5,254 nt of DNA, from NCBI GenBank assembly GCA_021837545.1, contig JAKBFR010000153.1:1-5254 (forward strand). Direction: 5' to 3'. The position numbers and the translations under genes are program-made. Positions 1 to 5,254 of this stretch are shown here, in pieces. Each line of letters starts with the position of its first letter. Position 1 is the stretch's first letter. The notes beneath the pieces are model-generated. The model was not told the DNA's origin. It ran no database searches and saw only the letters and a program-made list of their open reading frames with translations. The DNA is from Bacillota bacterium. GTDB taxonomy: Bacteria; Bacillota_A; Clostridia; Clostridiales; Clostridiaceae.

Positions 1-201
1 CCTATATCCAGCTTCCTCCAAAATCTTAGTCACCATAGCTGTAGTGGAACCTTTTCCGTTAGTCCCTGCAATATGTATACACTTTAATTTTTTATGTGGA
101 TTTCCTAAAAGCTCTAATATCTTTTCAGTTCTCTCAAGCCCAAGTTTACTTCCAAACTTAGCAGTATTTTTTATATAAGTTATAGCCTCATCGTAATTCA
201 T
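1..201 (-). CDS. folC: Folylpolyglutamate synthase / dihydrofolate synthase, N-terminal part (runs off left edge)
   Basis: FolC is a cytoplasmic ATP-dependent ligase that adds glutamate to folates; in many bacteria it also joins glutamate to dihydropteroate to make dihydrofolate. Only the first 67 codons are here. They begin MNYDEAITYI and contain the family P-loop GTNGKGST at residues 46-53, preceded by the hydrophobic strand CIHIA, which is the usual start of the Mur-ligase-type ATPase domain. The position of this loop about 45 residues from the start matches the family. An in-frame ATG at 210 would add three residues (MKC), but the Shine-Dalgarno AAAGGA abuts that codon directly, whereas it lies 9 bases from the ATG at 201, so 201 is preferred. 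The gene follows the oppA terminator on the same strand and probably has its own promoter. The frame is intact. A Mur ligase is the only serious alternative, but those have a different N-terminus. Confidence 0.88.
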   Translation of the reverse strand, partial: MNYDEAITYIKNTAKFGSKLGLERTEKILELLGNPHKKLKCIHIAGTNGKGSTTAMVTKILEEAGYR

Positions 202-210
202 GCATTTCAT

Positions 211-217
211 TCCTTTC
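211..217 (-). promoter_or_regulatory. Shine-Dalgarno site of folC
   Basis: The minus strand reads GAAAGGA just before the two in-frame ATG codons at 210 and 201. There is no spacer to the first and 9 bases to the second, so this site decides the start in favour of 201. Confidence 0.7.
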
Positions 218-240
218 AAAATCAAATAACTAAATGTAAC

Positions 241-278
241 TAAGTGGGGACAATTAACAACTTTTTAACTTCCACTTA
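241..278 (-). other. Possible weak hairpin in folC leader
   Basis: On the minus strand TAAGTGG (278-272) is the exact reverse complement of CCACTTA (247-241), giving a 7-base-pair stem around a 24-base loop. It would lie at the very 5' end of an mRNA started from the upstream candidate promoter. There is no following U tract, so it is not a terminator. The long loop makes the structure weak, and I do not recognise a riboswitch class here. Confidence 0.2.
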
Positions 279-281
279 AAG

Positions 282-309
282 TTTATACCAACTTAGGGAT
301 GATTAACAA
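282..309 (-). promoter_or_regulatory. Candidate folC promoter
   Basis: On the minus strand a TTGTTA hexamer (309-304, four of six bases matching the -35 consensus) is followed after 16 bases by TATAAA (287-282, five of six matching the -10 consensus). Transcription would start near 275, giving a leader of about 75 bases before folC. Two alternatives in the same gap cannot be ruled out. One is TTGTTA (260-255) with TACATT (238-233), also 16 bases apart. The other is a perfect TATAAT at 321-316 with no good -35. The gap lies downstream of a terminator and upstream of a gene on the same strand, so some promoter is expected; which one is used is inferred from AT-rich sequence where such boxes arise easily. 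Confidence 0.4.
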
Positions 310-354
310 CCCTTTATTATAATTTTACCTTCATTATTTTTATCTATTACAATT

Positions 355-410
355 AAAAATACCCTATAGTGTAGACTTTTCTGACATTGTCTACTCAATA
401 GGGTATTTTT
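355..410 (-). terminator. Rho-independent terminator after oppA
   Basis: Starting 42 bases after the oppA stop codon, a large inverted repeat forms an outer perfect 13-base-pair stem (355-367 with 398-410), a three-base step with two mismatches around one G-C pair, an inner 6-base-pair stem (371-376 with 389-394) and a 12-base loop. The outer arms begin with five A and end with five T, so the minus-strand transcript ends GGGUAUUUUU. The same symmetry leaves a T run on the plus strand, so it could act in both directions, though no plus-strand gene is near. It should end the opp transcript and insulate folC. Confidence 0.9.
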
Positions 411-452
411 TAGTTCTTTGTTACAGTTTTTTTATTATTTTAATAAGCTATA

Positions 453-2153
453 TTATTTAGCAGCTTCTACATAAGCGCCTTGGAACCAATGTTGTCCTAA
501 AGCTGATGTACGAACTCCCTTAACAGTAGGTTTTGTAACTATTGTATTTGTATAGAAGTAAATTGGAATTACAACATCTTCATTCATAATGATGTCTTCT
601 GCTTCATGTAACATTGCCATTCTCTTAGCTGGATCTAATTCTTTTTTAGCATCTAATATTTTTGCATCATATGCTGGATTGTTGTATCCTGCATCGTTAT
701 TTCCTGAACTTGATGCAAGTAAATCAAGGAATGTCATTGGGTCTGTATAGTCTGCTAACCATCCATCTCTTGCAAGAATAAATTGTTTGTCATTTCTTGT
801 TGTTAAGAATACTTTCCATTCTTGGTTCTTAAGTTCGATATCTATTCCAAGATTTGTTTTCCACATATCTTGAACTGCTGCAGCTATGTTTTGGTGTCCT
901 GCACCAGTGTTATAAAGGAAAGTCATTTTAGGGAATCCTTTTCCGTCTGGGTAACCTGCTTCAGCAAGTAATGCTTTAGCTTTAGCTATATCTCCCTTTG
1001 CTGGATAGTATTCTTTACTTGCGAAATCCTTTCCATCTGGTTCTGGAATTCCTTTTGGAACAAATGATGTTGCAGGAGTTTGACCACCTTTACTAACATT
1101 AGTAACTATGTCTTCTCTGTTAATAGCAAGTGATAAAGCTTTTCTTACTTTAGGATTTTGTATAGCCTTAGCAGCCTCTGGATTTATCTTTACTGCTTCA
1201 GGTGTAAGGTTAGCTACATAATAATAAGTTCCTAAATTAGGAGTAATTACGCAACTTCCGTCTGCTACAAGGCCAGGAATTTCTGATTGTGGTGGAGTTT
1301 GTATCATATCCATTTGGTCTGCTTTAAATGCTGAAAGTGCTGCTGTTGCATCCTCTATCATTTTATAATTAATAGTATCAAGTTTGATAGCGCTAGCATT
1401 CCAGTATTTATCATTTTTAACGAATGTCATTACATCTTTAGGTAACCATTCTTTCATTTTGAATGCGCCGTTAGTAATATAAGTTTCTGGCTTAGTTGCC
1501 CAAGAAGTATTGCCATCAGCTACATCTTTTCTAACTGGCATATATGTTTGGAAAGCCGTAAGTGATAAGAAGTAACTAGTTGGATTCTCAAGTGTAACTA
1601 CAAGAGTTGAATCATCTGTAGCCTTAACTCCAACTTCATCAATAGTTGCTGATTTTACACCAGCAGTTTTCTTGTCAGCTGGAAGTTGACTTTCATTATA
1701 TCCTTGACCATTTTTTAAGTAAAAAAGTTGATAAGAATATTCAGAAGCAGTAGCAGGATTTAAAACTCTTTTCCATGCATATTCGAAATCACCAGCTACA
1801 ACTGGCTTGCCATCTGACCATACAGCGCCTGCTCTAATATGGAAAGTATAAACTAAACCATCTTTTGACATTTCATACTTATCTGCCATTCCTGGAATTG
1901 GTAAATCTTTGTTATCCAATGCCATTAATCCTTCAAAAGCATTTCCGATAACATCTCCACTATCAATTGCAGTACTTAATGCTGGATCAATAGTCTTAGG
2001 TTCTGCACCTAAATTAAAAGTTATTACTTGTGGTACTTTAGCGGCAGCTTCTGGTGTAGTTTCTTGTGCAGTCTTAGCGCCGCAACCTGATAGTAATGAT
2101 ACACTTAAGGTTACCGCAAGTAAAACTGCACTAATCTTTGCTGATTTCTTCAT
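453..2153 (-). CDS. oppA: Oligopeptide ABC transporter, substrate-binding lipoprotein
   Basis: This 566-residue protein is the extracellular, membrane-anchored receptor that captures peptides and delivers them to the OppBC channel. It starts with a lipoprotein signal peptide: basic MKKSAK, a hydrophobic core to about residue 20, and the lipobox LSGC with the lipidated cysteine at 24. A short Ala/Thr/Glu-rich linker precedes the SBP_bac_5 (family 5 solute-binding) fold from about residue 41 to the end. The segment ARDGWLADYTDP (461-472) matches the stretch of enteric OppA that holds the arginine and aspartate contacting peptide termini; R462 and D468 keep the same six-residue spacing, which supports peptide as the ligand. 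Length is normal for the family. The start at 2153 is chosen because it follows the GAGGGGGG ribosome site and begins the signal peptide; a frame opening 21 codons earlier is an artefact. oppA is the last gene of the opp cluster. A dipeptide or modified-peptide specificity is possible. Confidence 0.9.
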   Translation of the reverse strand: MKKSAKISAVLLAVTLSVSLLSGCGAKTAQETTPEAAAKVPQVITFNLGAEPKTIDPALSTAIDSGDVIGNAFEGLMALDNKDLPIPGMADKYEMSKDGLVYTFHIRAGAVWSDGKPVVAGDFEYAWKRVLNPATASEYSYQLFYLKNGQGYNESQLPADKKTAGVKSATIDEVGVKATDDSTLVVTLENPTSYFLSLTAFQTYMPVRKDVADGNTSWATKPETYITNGAFKMKEWLPKDVMTFVKNDKYWNASAIKLDTINYKMIEDATAALSAFKADQMDMIQTPPQSEIPGLVADGSCVITPNLGTYYYVANLTPEAVKINPEAAKAIQNPKVRKALSLAINREDIVTNVSKGGQTPATSFVPKGIPEPDGKDFASKEYYPAKGDIAKAKALLAEAGYPDGKGFPKMTFLYNTGAGHQNIAAAVQDMWKTNLGIDIELKNQEWKVFLTTRNDKQFILARDGWLADYTDPMTFLDLLASSSGNNDAGYNNPAYDAKILDAKKELDPAKRMAMLHEAEDIIMNEDVVIPIYFYTNTIVTKPTVKGVRTSALGQHWFQGAYVEAAK

Positions 2154-2163
2154 TTTTATTATT

Positions 2164-2171
2164 CCCCCCTC
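2164..2171 (-). promoter_or_regulatory. Shine-Dalgarno site of oppA (GAGGGGGG)
   Basis: A run of six G preceded by GA lies 10 bases before the ATG at 2153. It fixes the start and removes the upstream in-frame ATG at 2216, which has no such site. The pure-G core is unusual in an AT-rich genome but recurs in this operon. Confidence 0.8.
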
Positions 2172-2172
2172 A

Positions 2173-2188
2173 ATATATATATATATAT
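2173..2188 (+). repeat. (AT)8 dinucleotide tract in oppA leader
   Basis: Eight uninterrupted AT units sit directly upstream of the oppA Shine-Dalgarno site. Such tracts can change length by slippage. Its outer part can also pair into the neighbouring leader hairpin. Strand is arbitrary because the repeat is self-complementary. Confidence 0.9.
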
Positions 2189-2212
2189 TCGCTGCAGAGC
2201 ATCGAATTATAT
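2183..2212 (-). other. Predicted hairpin in the oppF-oppA leader
   Basis: The minus strand can fold as ATAT (2212-2209), a bulged A, ATTCG (2207-2203), an A-G mismatch, TGC (2201-2199), loop TCT, GCA (2195-2193), CGAAT (2191-2187) and ATAT (2186-2183), about 12 base pairs in all. No U run follows, so it is not a terminator. In an mRNA read through from oppF it could act as a processing or stabilising element for the oppA message, or modulate access to the ribosome site 12 bases further on. Role is inferred. Confidence 0.4.
2206..2211 (-). promoter_or_regulatory. Candidate -10 box of a separate oppA promoter
   Basis: The minus strand has a perfect TATAAT at 2211-2206 that would start transcription near 2199, about 45 bases before the oppA ATG. 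No convincing -35 lies 16-18 bases upstream (the 17-base position reads ATACGC), and a 12-base palindrome ATTAATATTAAT (2215-2226) fills part of the spacer. The surrounding DNA is nearly all A and T, so the match may be chance. It also overlaps the predicted hairpin, so only one of the two readings is likely to matter. Confidence 0.3.
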
Positions 2213-2254
2213 TCATTAATATTAATATGCGTATTAAAAAATATTTTTATTCGT

Positions 2255-3232
2255 TTAAAATAGGTGACAAGCCACAAAGTGATCTGTTCCTAAATTTTTA
2301 AGTTCTGGATCTATTTCCGAACATATTTTCATTGCATATTTACATCTTCCTTTAAATCTACATCCTGGTGGAGGATCTATAGGTGATGGTATTTCTCCTT
2401 CAAGCATAATTCTTTTTCTTATCGCAGCTTCTTCAGGGTCCGGTATTGGAATAGCTGAAAGTAAGGCTTGAGTATATGGATGCATTGGATGGCCATATAA
2501 CTCGTCACTATTACCTATTTCGACCATTTTACCTAAATACATAACTCCGATTCTATTTGAAATATGCTTAACCATTGATAAATCATGAGCTATAAAAAGA
2601 TAAGTTAATCCCATATTTTCTTGCAATTCTTCAAGCATATTTATAACCTGTGCTTGTATAGAAACATCTAAGGCAGATATAGGCTCATCACAAATTATAA
2701 ATTCTGGTTGTACAGCAAGAGACCTTGCTATACCAATTCTTTGTCTTTGCCCACCAGAAAATTCATGTGGATACCTACTTGCATGTTCACTGTTTAAGCC
2801 TACGGTTGTTAATAATTCTTGAATTCTTGCCATTCTGTCTTTACCTTTATAAACACCATGTATGTCAATTGATTCTCCAACTATATCACCAACAGTCATT
2901 CTTGAGTTTAATGAAGCATATGGGTCTTGGAATATCATTTGGATTTTTTTTCTATATGGAAGCATCTGTTTTGGACTTAACCTTGATATATCCTGCCCAC
3001 CGTATATTATTTGCCCACCAGTGGGCTCATATAGCTTTATTATAGTTCTTCCACAGGTGGTTTTACCACATCCTGATTCTCCAACTATTCCTAAAGTCTC
3101 CCCTTTATTGATTGTAAAAGAAATACCATCAACCGCCTTTACGTTACTGTCGCTTTTGGAGAGAAATCCCTTTTTTACAGGAAAATACTTTTTCAAGTCC
3201 TTTATTTCAACTAATACTTTTTCATCACTCAT
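2255..3232 (-). CDS. oppF: Oligopeptide ABC transporter, ATP-binding subunit OppF
   Basis: This 325-residue cytoplasmic ATPase pairs with OppD on the inner face of the OppBC channel and hydrolyses ATP to drive peptide uptake. All ABC motifs are intact: Walker A GESGCGKT (51-58), Q-loop Q102 in FQDP, signature FSGGQRQ (158-164), Walker B FIICDEP with D182 and E183, D-loop SALD, and switch histidine H216. The C-terminal oligopeptide-transporter domain follows, with HPMHPYTQALLSAIP (248-262) and a cysteine tail C291-x5-C297-x6-C304-x17-C322. It is called OppF rather than OppD from gene order, the extended N-terminus (KKYFPVKKGF) placed before the ATPase core, and IFQDPYASLN after Walker A. The start ATG overlaps the oppD stop by one base (TAATG), and its ribosome site AAAGGGGAG (3239-3247) lies inside the end of oppD, which implies translational coupling. 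DppF is the alternative name. Confidence 0.92.
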   Translation of the reverse strand: MSDEKVLVEIKDLKKYFPVKKGFLSKSDSNVKAVDGISFTINKGETLGIVGESGCGKTTCGRTIIKLYEPTGGQIIYGGQDISRLSPKQMLPYRKKIQMIFQDPYASLNSRMTVGDIVGESIDIHGVYKGKDRMARIQELLTTVGLNSEHASRYPHEFSGGQRQRIGIARSLAVQPEFIICDEPISALDVSIQAQVINMLEELQENMGLTYLFIAHDLSMVKHISNRIGVMYLGKMVEIGNSDELYGHPMHPYTQALLSAIPIPDPEEAAIRKRIMLEGEIPSPIDPPPGCRFKGRCKYAMKICSEIDPELKNLGTDHFVACHLF

Positions 3233-4242
3233 TATAAACTCCCCTTTCCAATAGGTGCTTTTATCTTAGGTGAATTAGGGTGATTTAGCCAACAAGCTGC
3301 ATTGTGTTCAGGACTAATTTCAAATAATGGTGGTCTTTGCTGTTCACAAATTTTCATAGCATAATCACACCTAGGTGCAAATGGGCATCCTACAGGCGGT
3401 TTTAACAAATCGGGTGGTTGTCCCTGTATTGGTTTCAATTTTTCTCTTATAGTGCTTTTATGATTAGGAATACTGTTTAAAAGTCCCCAAGTATACGGAT
3501 GTCTAGGATTATAAAATAAATCTTTTGTAGAACCTGTTTCTGCAATTAATCCACCGTACATAACATTTATTCTCGCGCAAACATCTGCAACCACTCCTAA
3601 ATCATGTGTTATAAGAATAATTGAAGTATTCAATTTCTGTTTTATATCTTTCATAAGCTCAAGAATCTGTGCTTGTATCGTAACATCTAGGGCTGTTGTA
3701 GGTTCATCAGCGATTAACAGTTTTGGATCACAACATAATGCCATAGCAATCATTGCACGTTGTCTCATACCACCTGAAAATTCATGAGGATATTGCTTCA
3801 TTCTCTTTTCAGGACTTGGAATTCCAACTAAGGAAAGCATTTGTACCGCTCTATCGAAAGCTTCTTTCTTGCTTAATCCCCTGTGTTTAATTAATGGTTC
3901 CATTATTTGATTACCTACGTTGAATACTGGATTTAGAGAAGTCATCGGGTCCTGAAATATCATCCCAATTTCATTTCCTCTTATTGATTCCATTTCTTTC
4001 TCAGAAGCCTTTACAAGATCTTTTCCTTGGAATATCATTTCACCATCTACTATCTTTCCTGTATCGGTAAGTAGTCTCATAAGTGACATCATTGTAACAC
4101 TTTTTCCACTTCCAGATTCTCCAACTATTCCAAGAGCCTCGCCTTTATTTAAGTAAAAGGATACTCCTCCTACAGCCTTAACCTCACCAACATGTGTAAA
4201 AAAGGATGTTTTTAAATTATTTACTTCAAGCAATCTTTCCAT
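3232..4242 (-). CDS. oppD: Oligopeptide ABC transporter, ATP-binding subunit OppD
   Basis: This 336-residue protein is the second ATPase of the importer and forms a heterodimer with OppF. Intact motifs are Walker A GESGSGKS (41-48), Q-loop Q97 in FQDP, signature FSGGMRQR (155-162), Walker B LLIADEP with D179 and E180, D-loop TALD, and switch histidine H213. The variants FQDPMTSLNP and FSGGMRQR are typical of OppD/DppD, while OppF-type proteins carry FSGGQRQR as in the next gene. The C-terminal oligopeptide-transporter domain contains RHPYTWGLLNSIP (247-259) and C286-x5-C292-x6-C299-x17-C317, the same cysteine spacing as OppF. A basic, proline-containing tail of about 18 residues follows. It starts 14 bases after oppC, with the ribosome site AGGGGGAAG six bases before the ATG, and its TAA stop shares one base with the oppF start. 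Confidence 0.93.
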   Translation of the reverse strand: MERLLEVNNLKTSFFTHVGEVKAVGGVSFYLNKGEALGIVGESGSGKSVTMMSLMRLLTDTGKIVDGEMIFQGKDLVKASEKEMESIRGNEIGMIFQDPMTSLNPVFNVGNQIMEPLIKHRGLSKKEAFDRAVQMLSLVGIPSPEKRMKQYPHEFSGGMRQRAMIAMALCCDPKLLIADEPTTALDVTIQAQILELMKDIKQKLNTSIILITHDLGVVADVCARINVMYGGLIAETGSTKDLFYNPRHPYTWGLLNSIPNHKSTIREKLKPIQGQPPDLLKPPVGCPFAPRCDYAMKICEQQRPPLFEISPEHNAACWLNHPNSPKIKAPIGKGSL

Positions 4243-4245
4243 AAT

Positions 4246-4254
4246 CTTCCCCCT
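4246..4254 (-). promoter_or_regulatory. Shine-Dalgarno site of oppD (AGGGGGAAG)
   Basis: A five-G run within AGGGGGAAG fills most of the 14-base gap after the oppC TAG stop and ends three bases before the oppD ATG, so the G core is six bases away. It supports the ATG at 4242. Confidence 0.7.
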
Positions 4255-4256
4255 AA

Positions 4257-5195
4257 CTATTTTCGCATCTTCGGGTCTAGAGCATCTCTTAGTCCATCAC
4301 CAAGGAAATTAAACGCAAGTATCGTTAAACAAATTGCCATTGCTGGAAAAAACAACTGTAATGGAAAAAGTTGATATCCATCTAATGCTTCCGACGCAAG
4401 ACTTCCCCAGGATGCTTGAGGTGCAGAAATTCCAAGTCCTATAAAGCTAAGGAAGGCTTCTGTAAAAATGGCACTTGGAATAGACATTGTCATCGTTACT
4501 ATTATTGGTCCCATACTATTGGGAATAAGATGCTTTAGTATTATTCTCATGCTAGAAGCACCTGAAATTTTCGCAGCAAGGACAAATTCCTGTTCTTTTA
4601 GTGCCATAATCTGCGAACGAACTATTCTCGCCATTACTACCCAAAAGGATATTGCCATTGCAATTATAATACTTTTCATACCACCATCAGCAGAAGGATG
4701 ATCTGGTTTATTAAGTATAACCATTAAGAGAATAACATAAATCATGCTAGGAACTGACCAAATTACATCAACAATTCTCATCATTATGTTATCAACATTA
4801 CCACCTGCATATCCTGCTATACTACCATATAAAATTCCTATAACAAGATTTAATATACTTGCAATAAATGCAATACTAAGTGAAATTCTAGCTCCATATA
4901 ATATTCTTACAAATTGGTCACGACCAAATTTATCAGTACCAAACCAATGAAGGGAGCTTGGGCCTTGGTTTGTGATTTTAAAATTTTGCGAATAATAATT
5001 ATATTGTGAAAGCATTGGGCCAACTATAGCCGCTATAGTTATGAATATAACGAAAATAAGTCCTCCCATTGCAAGTTTATTTTGTTTTAATCTTCTCCAA
5101 GCATCCTGGAAATAGGTTTCACTTGGTCTAACTATTTCATTCAACTTTTTCTTATCACTAGGTATTTTTTCAAATAGTTCAGTATTTATTTCCAT
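4257..5195 (-). CDS. oppC: Oligopeptide ABC transporter, permease OppC
   Basis: OppC is one of the two integral membrane subunits that form the peptide channel with OppB. This 312-residue protein has a cytoplasmic N-terminus with the OppC N-terminal motif AWRRLKQNKLAMGG (32-45) leading into the first membrane helix (about 41-62). After an external segment with HWFGTDKFGRDQF (83-95) come about five more helices at roughly 105-130, 138-161, 174-192, 227-252 and 281-299. The EAA coupling loop that contacts the ATPases runs from E201 to N226 (EQEFVLAAKISGAS then KHLIPN), with the conserved glycine at 212. The polar external stretch NKPDHPSADGGMK (162-174) looks slightly longer than usual for the family. 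Length is normal and the frame is intact. It starts 14 bases after the oppB stop and ends 14 bases before oppD. DppC is the alternative name. Confidence 0.92.
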   Translation of the reverse strand: MEINTELFEKIPSDKKKLNEIVRPSETYFQDAWRRLKQNKLAMGGLIFVIFITIAAIVGPMLSQYNYYSQNFKITNQGPSSLHWFGTDKFGRDQFVRILYGARISLSIAFIASILNLVIGILYGSIAGYAGGNVDNIMMRIVDVIWSVPSMIYVILLMVILNKPDHPSADGGMKSIIIAMAISFWVVMARIVRSQIMALKEQEFVLAAKISGASSMRIILKHLIPNSMGPIIVTMTMSIPSAIFTEAFLSFIGLGISAPQASWGSLASEALDGYQLFPLQLFFPAMAICLTILAFNFLGDGLRDALDPKMRK

Positions 5196-5202
5196 ACTTA
5201 TG

Positions 5203-5211
5203 CCCCCCCTT
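5203..5211 (-). promoter_or_regulatory. Shine-Dalgarno site of oppC (AA plus seven G)
   Basis: Seven consecutive G follow AA on the minus strand, 7 bases before the oppC ATG, and the AA is part of the oppB TAA stop. It is the longest G run in the window and the obvious ribosome site, which suggests that ribosomes ending oppB re-initiate on oppC. Confidence 0.75.
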
Positions 5212-5254
5212 AAGCCTCAATTTTTATTCTTGGGTCAATTACTGCGTATAGTAT
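5210..5254 (-). CDS. oppB: Oligopeptide ABC transporter, permease OppB, last 14 codons (runs off right edge)
   Basis: Only the C-terminal 14 residues and the TAA stop are present: ILYAVIDPRIKIEA. The pattern YAxxDPRI at the extreme C-terminus is characteristic of OppB/DppB-type permeases, where the cytoplasmic end after the last helix reads like LYxxLDPRIRY. Its place directly ahead of oppC, with a 14-base gap and a ribosome site touching its stop codon, fits the standard oppBCDF order. OppB would form the channel together with OppC. The fragment is short, so the call rests on both motif and context. Confidence 0.85.
   Translation of the reverse strand: MLYAVIDPRIKIEA

Larger units (their letters stand above)
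233..310 (-). repeat. Two imperfect direct copies of a promoter-like element (GTTGTTAAT)
   Basis: The minus strand carries GTTGTTAAT at 310-302 and again at 261-253, a 49-base offset. In each copy the nonamer is followed two bases later by TCCC, and a -10-like hexamer (TATAAA or TACATT) follows TTGTTA after exactly 16 bases. Over about 25 bases the copies match at roughly two thirds of positions. The arrangement may be duplicated tandem promoters or a pair of protein-binding sites; chance in AT-rich DNA is also possible. Confidence 0.4.

Noticed and set aside
202..354. Tetrahydrofolate riboswitch or T-box leader before folC
   Set aside because: A folate gene made this worth checking, but neither the conserved THF aptamer sequence nor a T-box (GGGTGG-type) motif is present, and no terminator hairpin precedes folC within its leader.
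377..394. CodY-box-like sequence (CAGAAAA core) in the terminator loop
   Set aside because: About four mismatches to the 15-base consensus, and it sits inside a terminator well after the operon. Any real CodY site for opp would be upstream of oppB, outside the window.
2154..2216. In-frame upstream ATG that would extend OppA by 21 residues
   Set aside because: The extension reads through the AT repeat (as Tyr/Ile) and the ribosome site, has no ribosome site of its own, and would bury the lipoprotein signal peptide, which must be N-terminal.
1909..2301. Open plus-strand frame of 130 codons across the oppA start region
   Set aside because: It is antisense to the conserved OppA N-terminus and leader, the product has no recognisable domain, and no ribosome site was noted.
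2725..3254. Two overlapping open plus-strand frames within oppF
   Set aside because: Both lie opposite the conserved ATPase core of OppF and encode low-complexity hydrophobic sequence expected from antisense reading; no domain was recognised.
4468..4950. Two short plus-strand frames (68 and 77 codons) within oppC
   Set aside because: They mirror the hydrophobic helices of OppC, giving Ile/Leu-rich antisense peptides. No independent support.
1..5254. A novel defence, toxin-antitoxin or mobile system
   Set aside because: All coding space is taken by opp genes and folC with intact motifs; there is no room for an unassigned gene and no mobile-element or phage signature.

Overview
The window looks like low-GC Firmicutes DNA, most likely Clostridium or a close relative. 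The evidence is very AT-rich intergenic DNA, A/T-ending codons, strong purine-rich Shine-Dalgarno sites and proteins typical of the clostridial Opp family. Species cannot be fixed from the sequence alone. All recognisable genes are on the minus strand, so transcription runs from high to low coordinates.

Read in the direction of transcription, the window holds the last 14 codons of oppB (5210-5254), complete oppC (4257-5195), complete oppD (3232-4242), complete oppF (2255-3232), a 101-base leader, complete oppA (453-2153), a strong hairpin terminator (355-410), a 153-base promoter/leader region, and the first 67 codons of folC (1-201), which leaves the window at its left edge. No RNA genes, mobile elements, CRISPR arrays or phage genes were seen.

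Together the opp genes encode a complete oligopeptide ABC importer. OppA is a lipoprotein that captures peptides outside the cell. OppB and OppC form the membrane channel. OppD and OppF are the two different ATPases that power import. Tight packing (14-base gaps at oppB-oppC and oppC-oppD, and a TAATG stop/start overlap at oppD-oppF) indicates one translationally coupled mRNA. oppA is set apart by a longer leader with a hairpin, an (AT)8 tract and a candidate -10 box, which fits separate tuning of the binding protein relative to the transporter core. folC lies beyond the terminator and probably has its own promoter.

This is an ordinary, well-known transport operon, and I find no evidence of a new system. 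The points most worth a second look are the identical four-cysteine tails of OppD and OppF, the structured oppA leader, the pure-G Shine-Dalgarno runs, and a repeated promoter-like element in front of folC.
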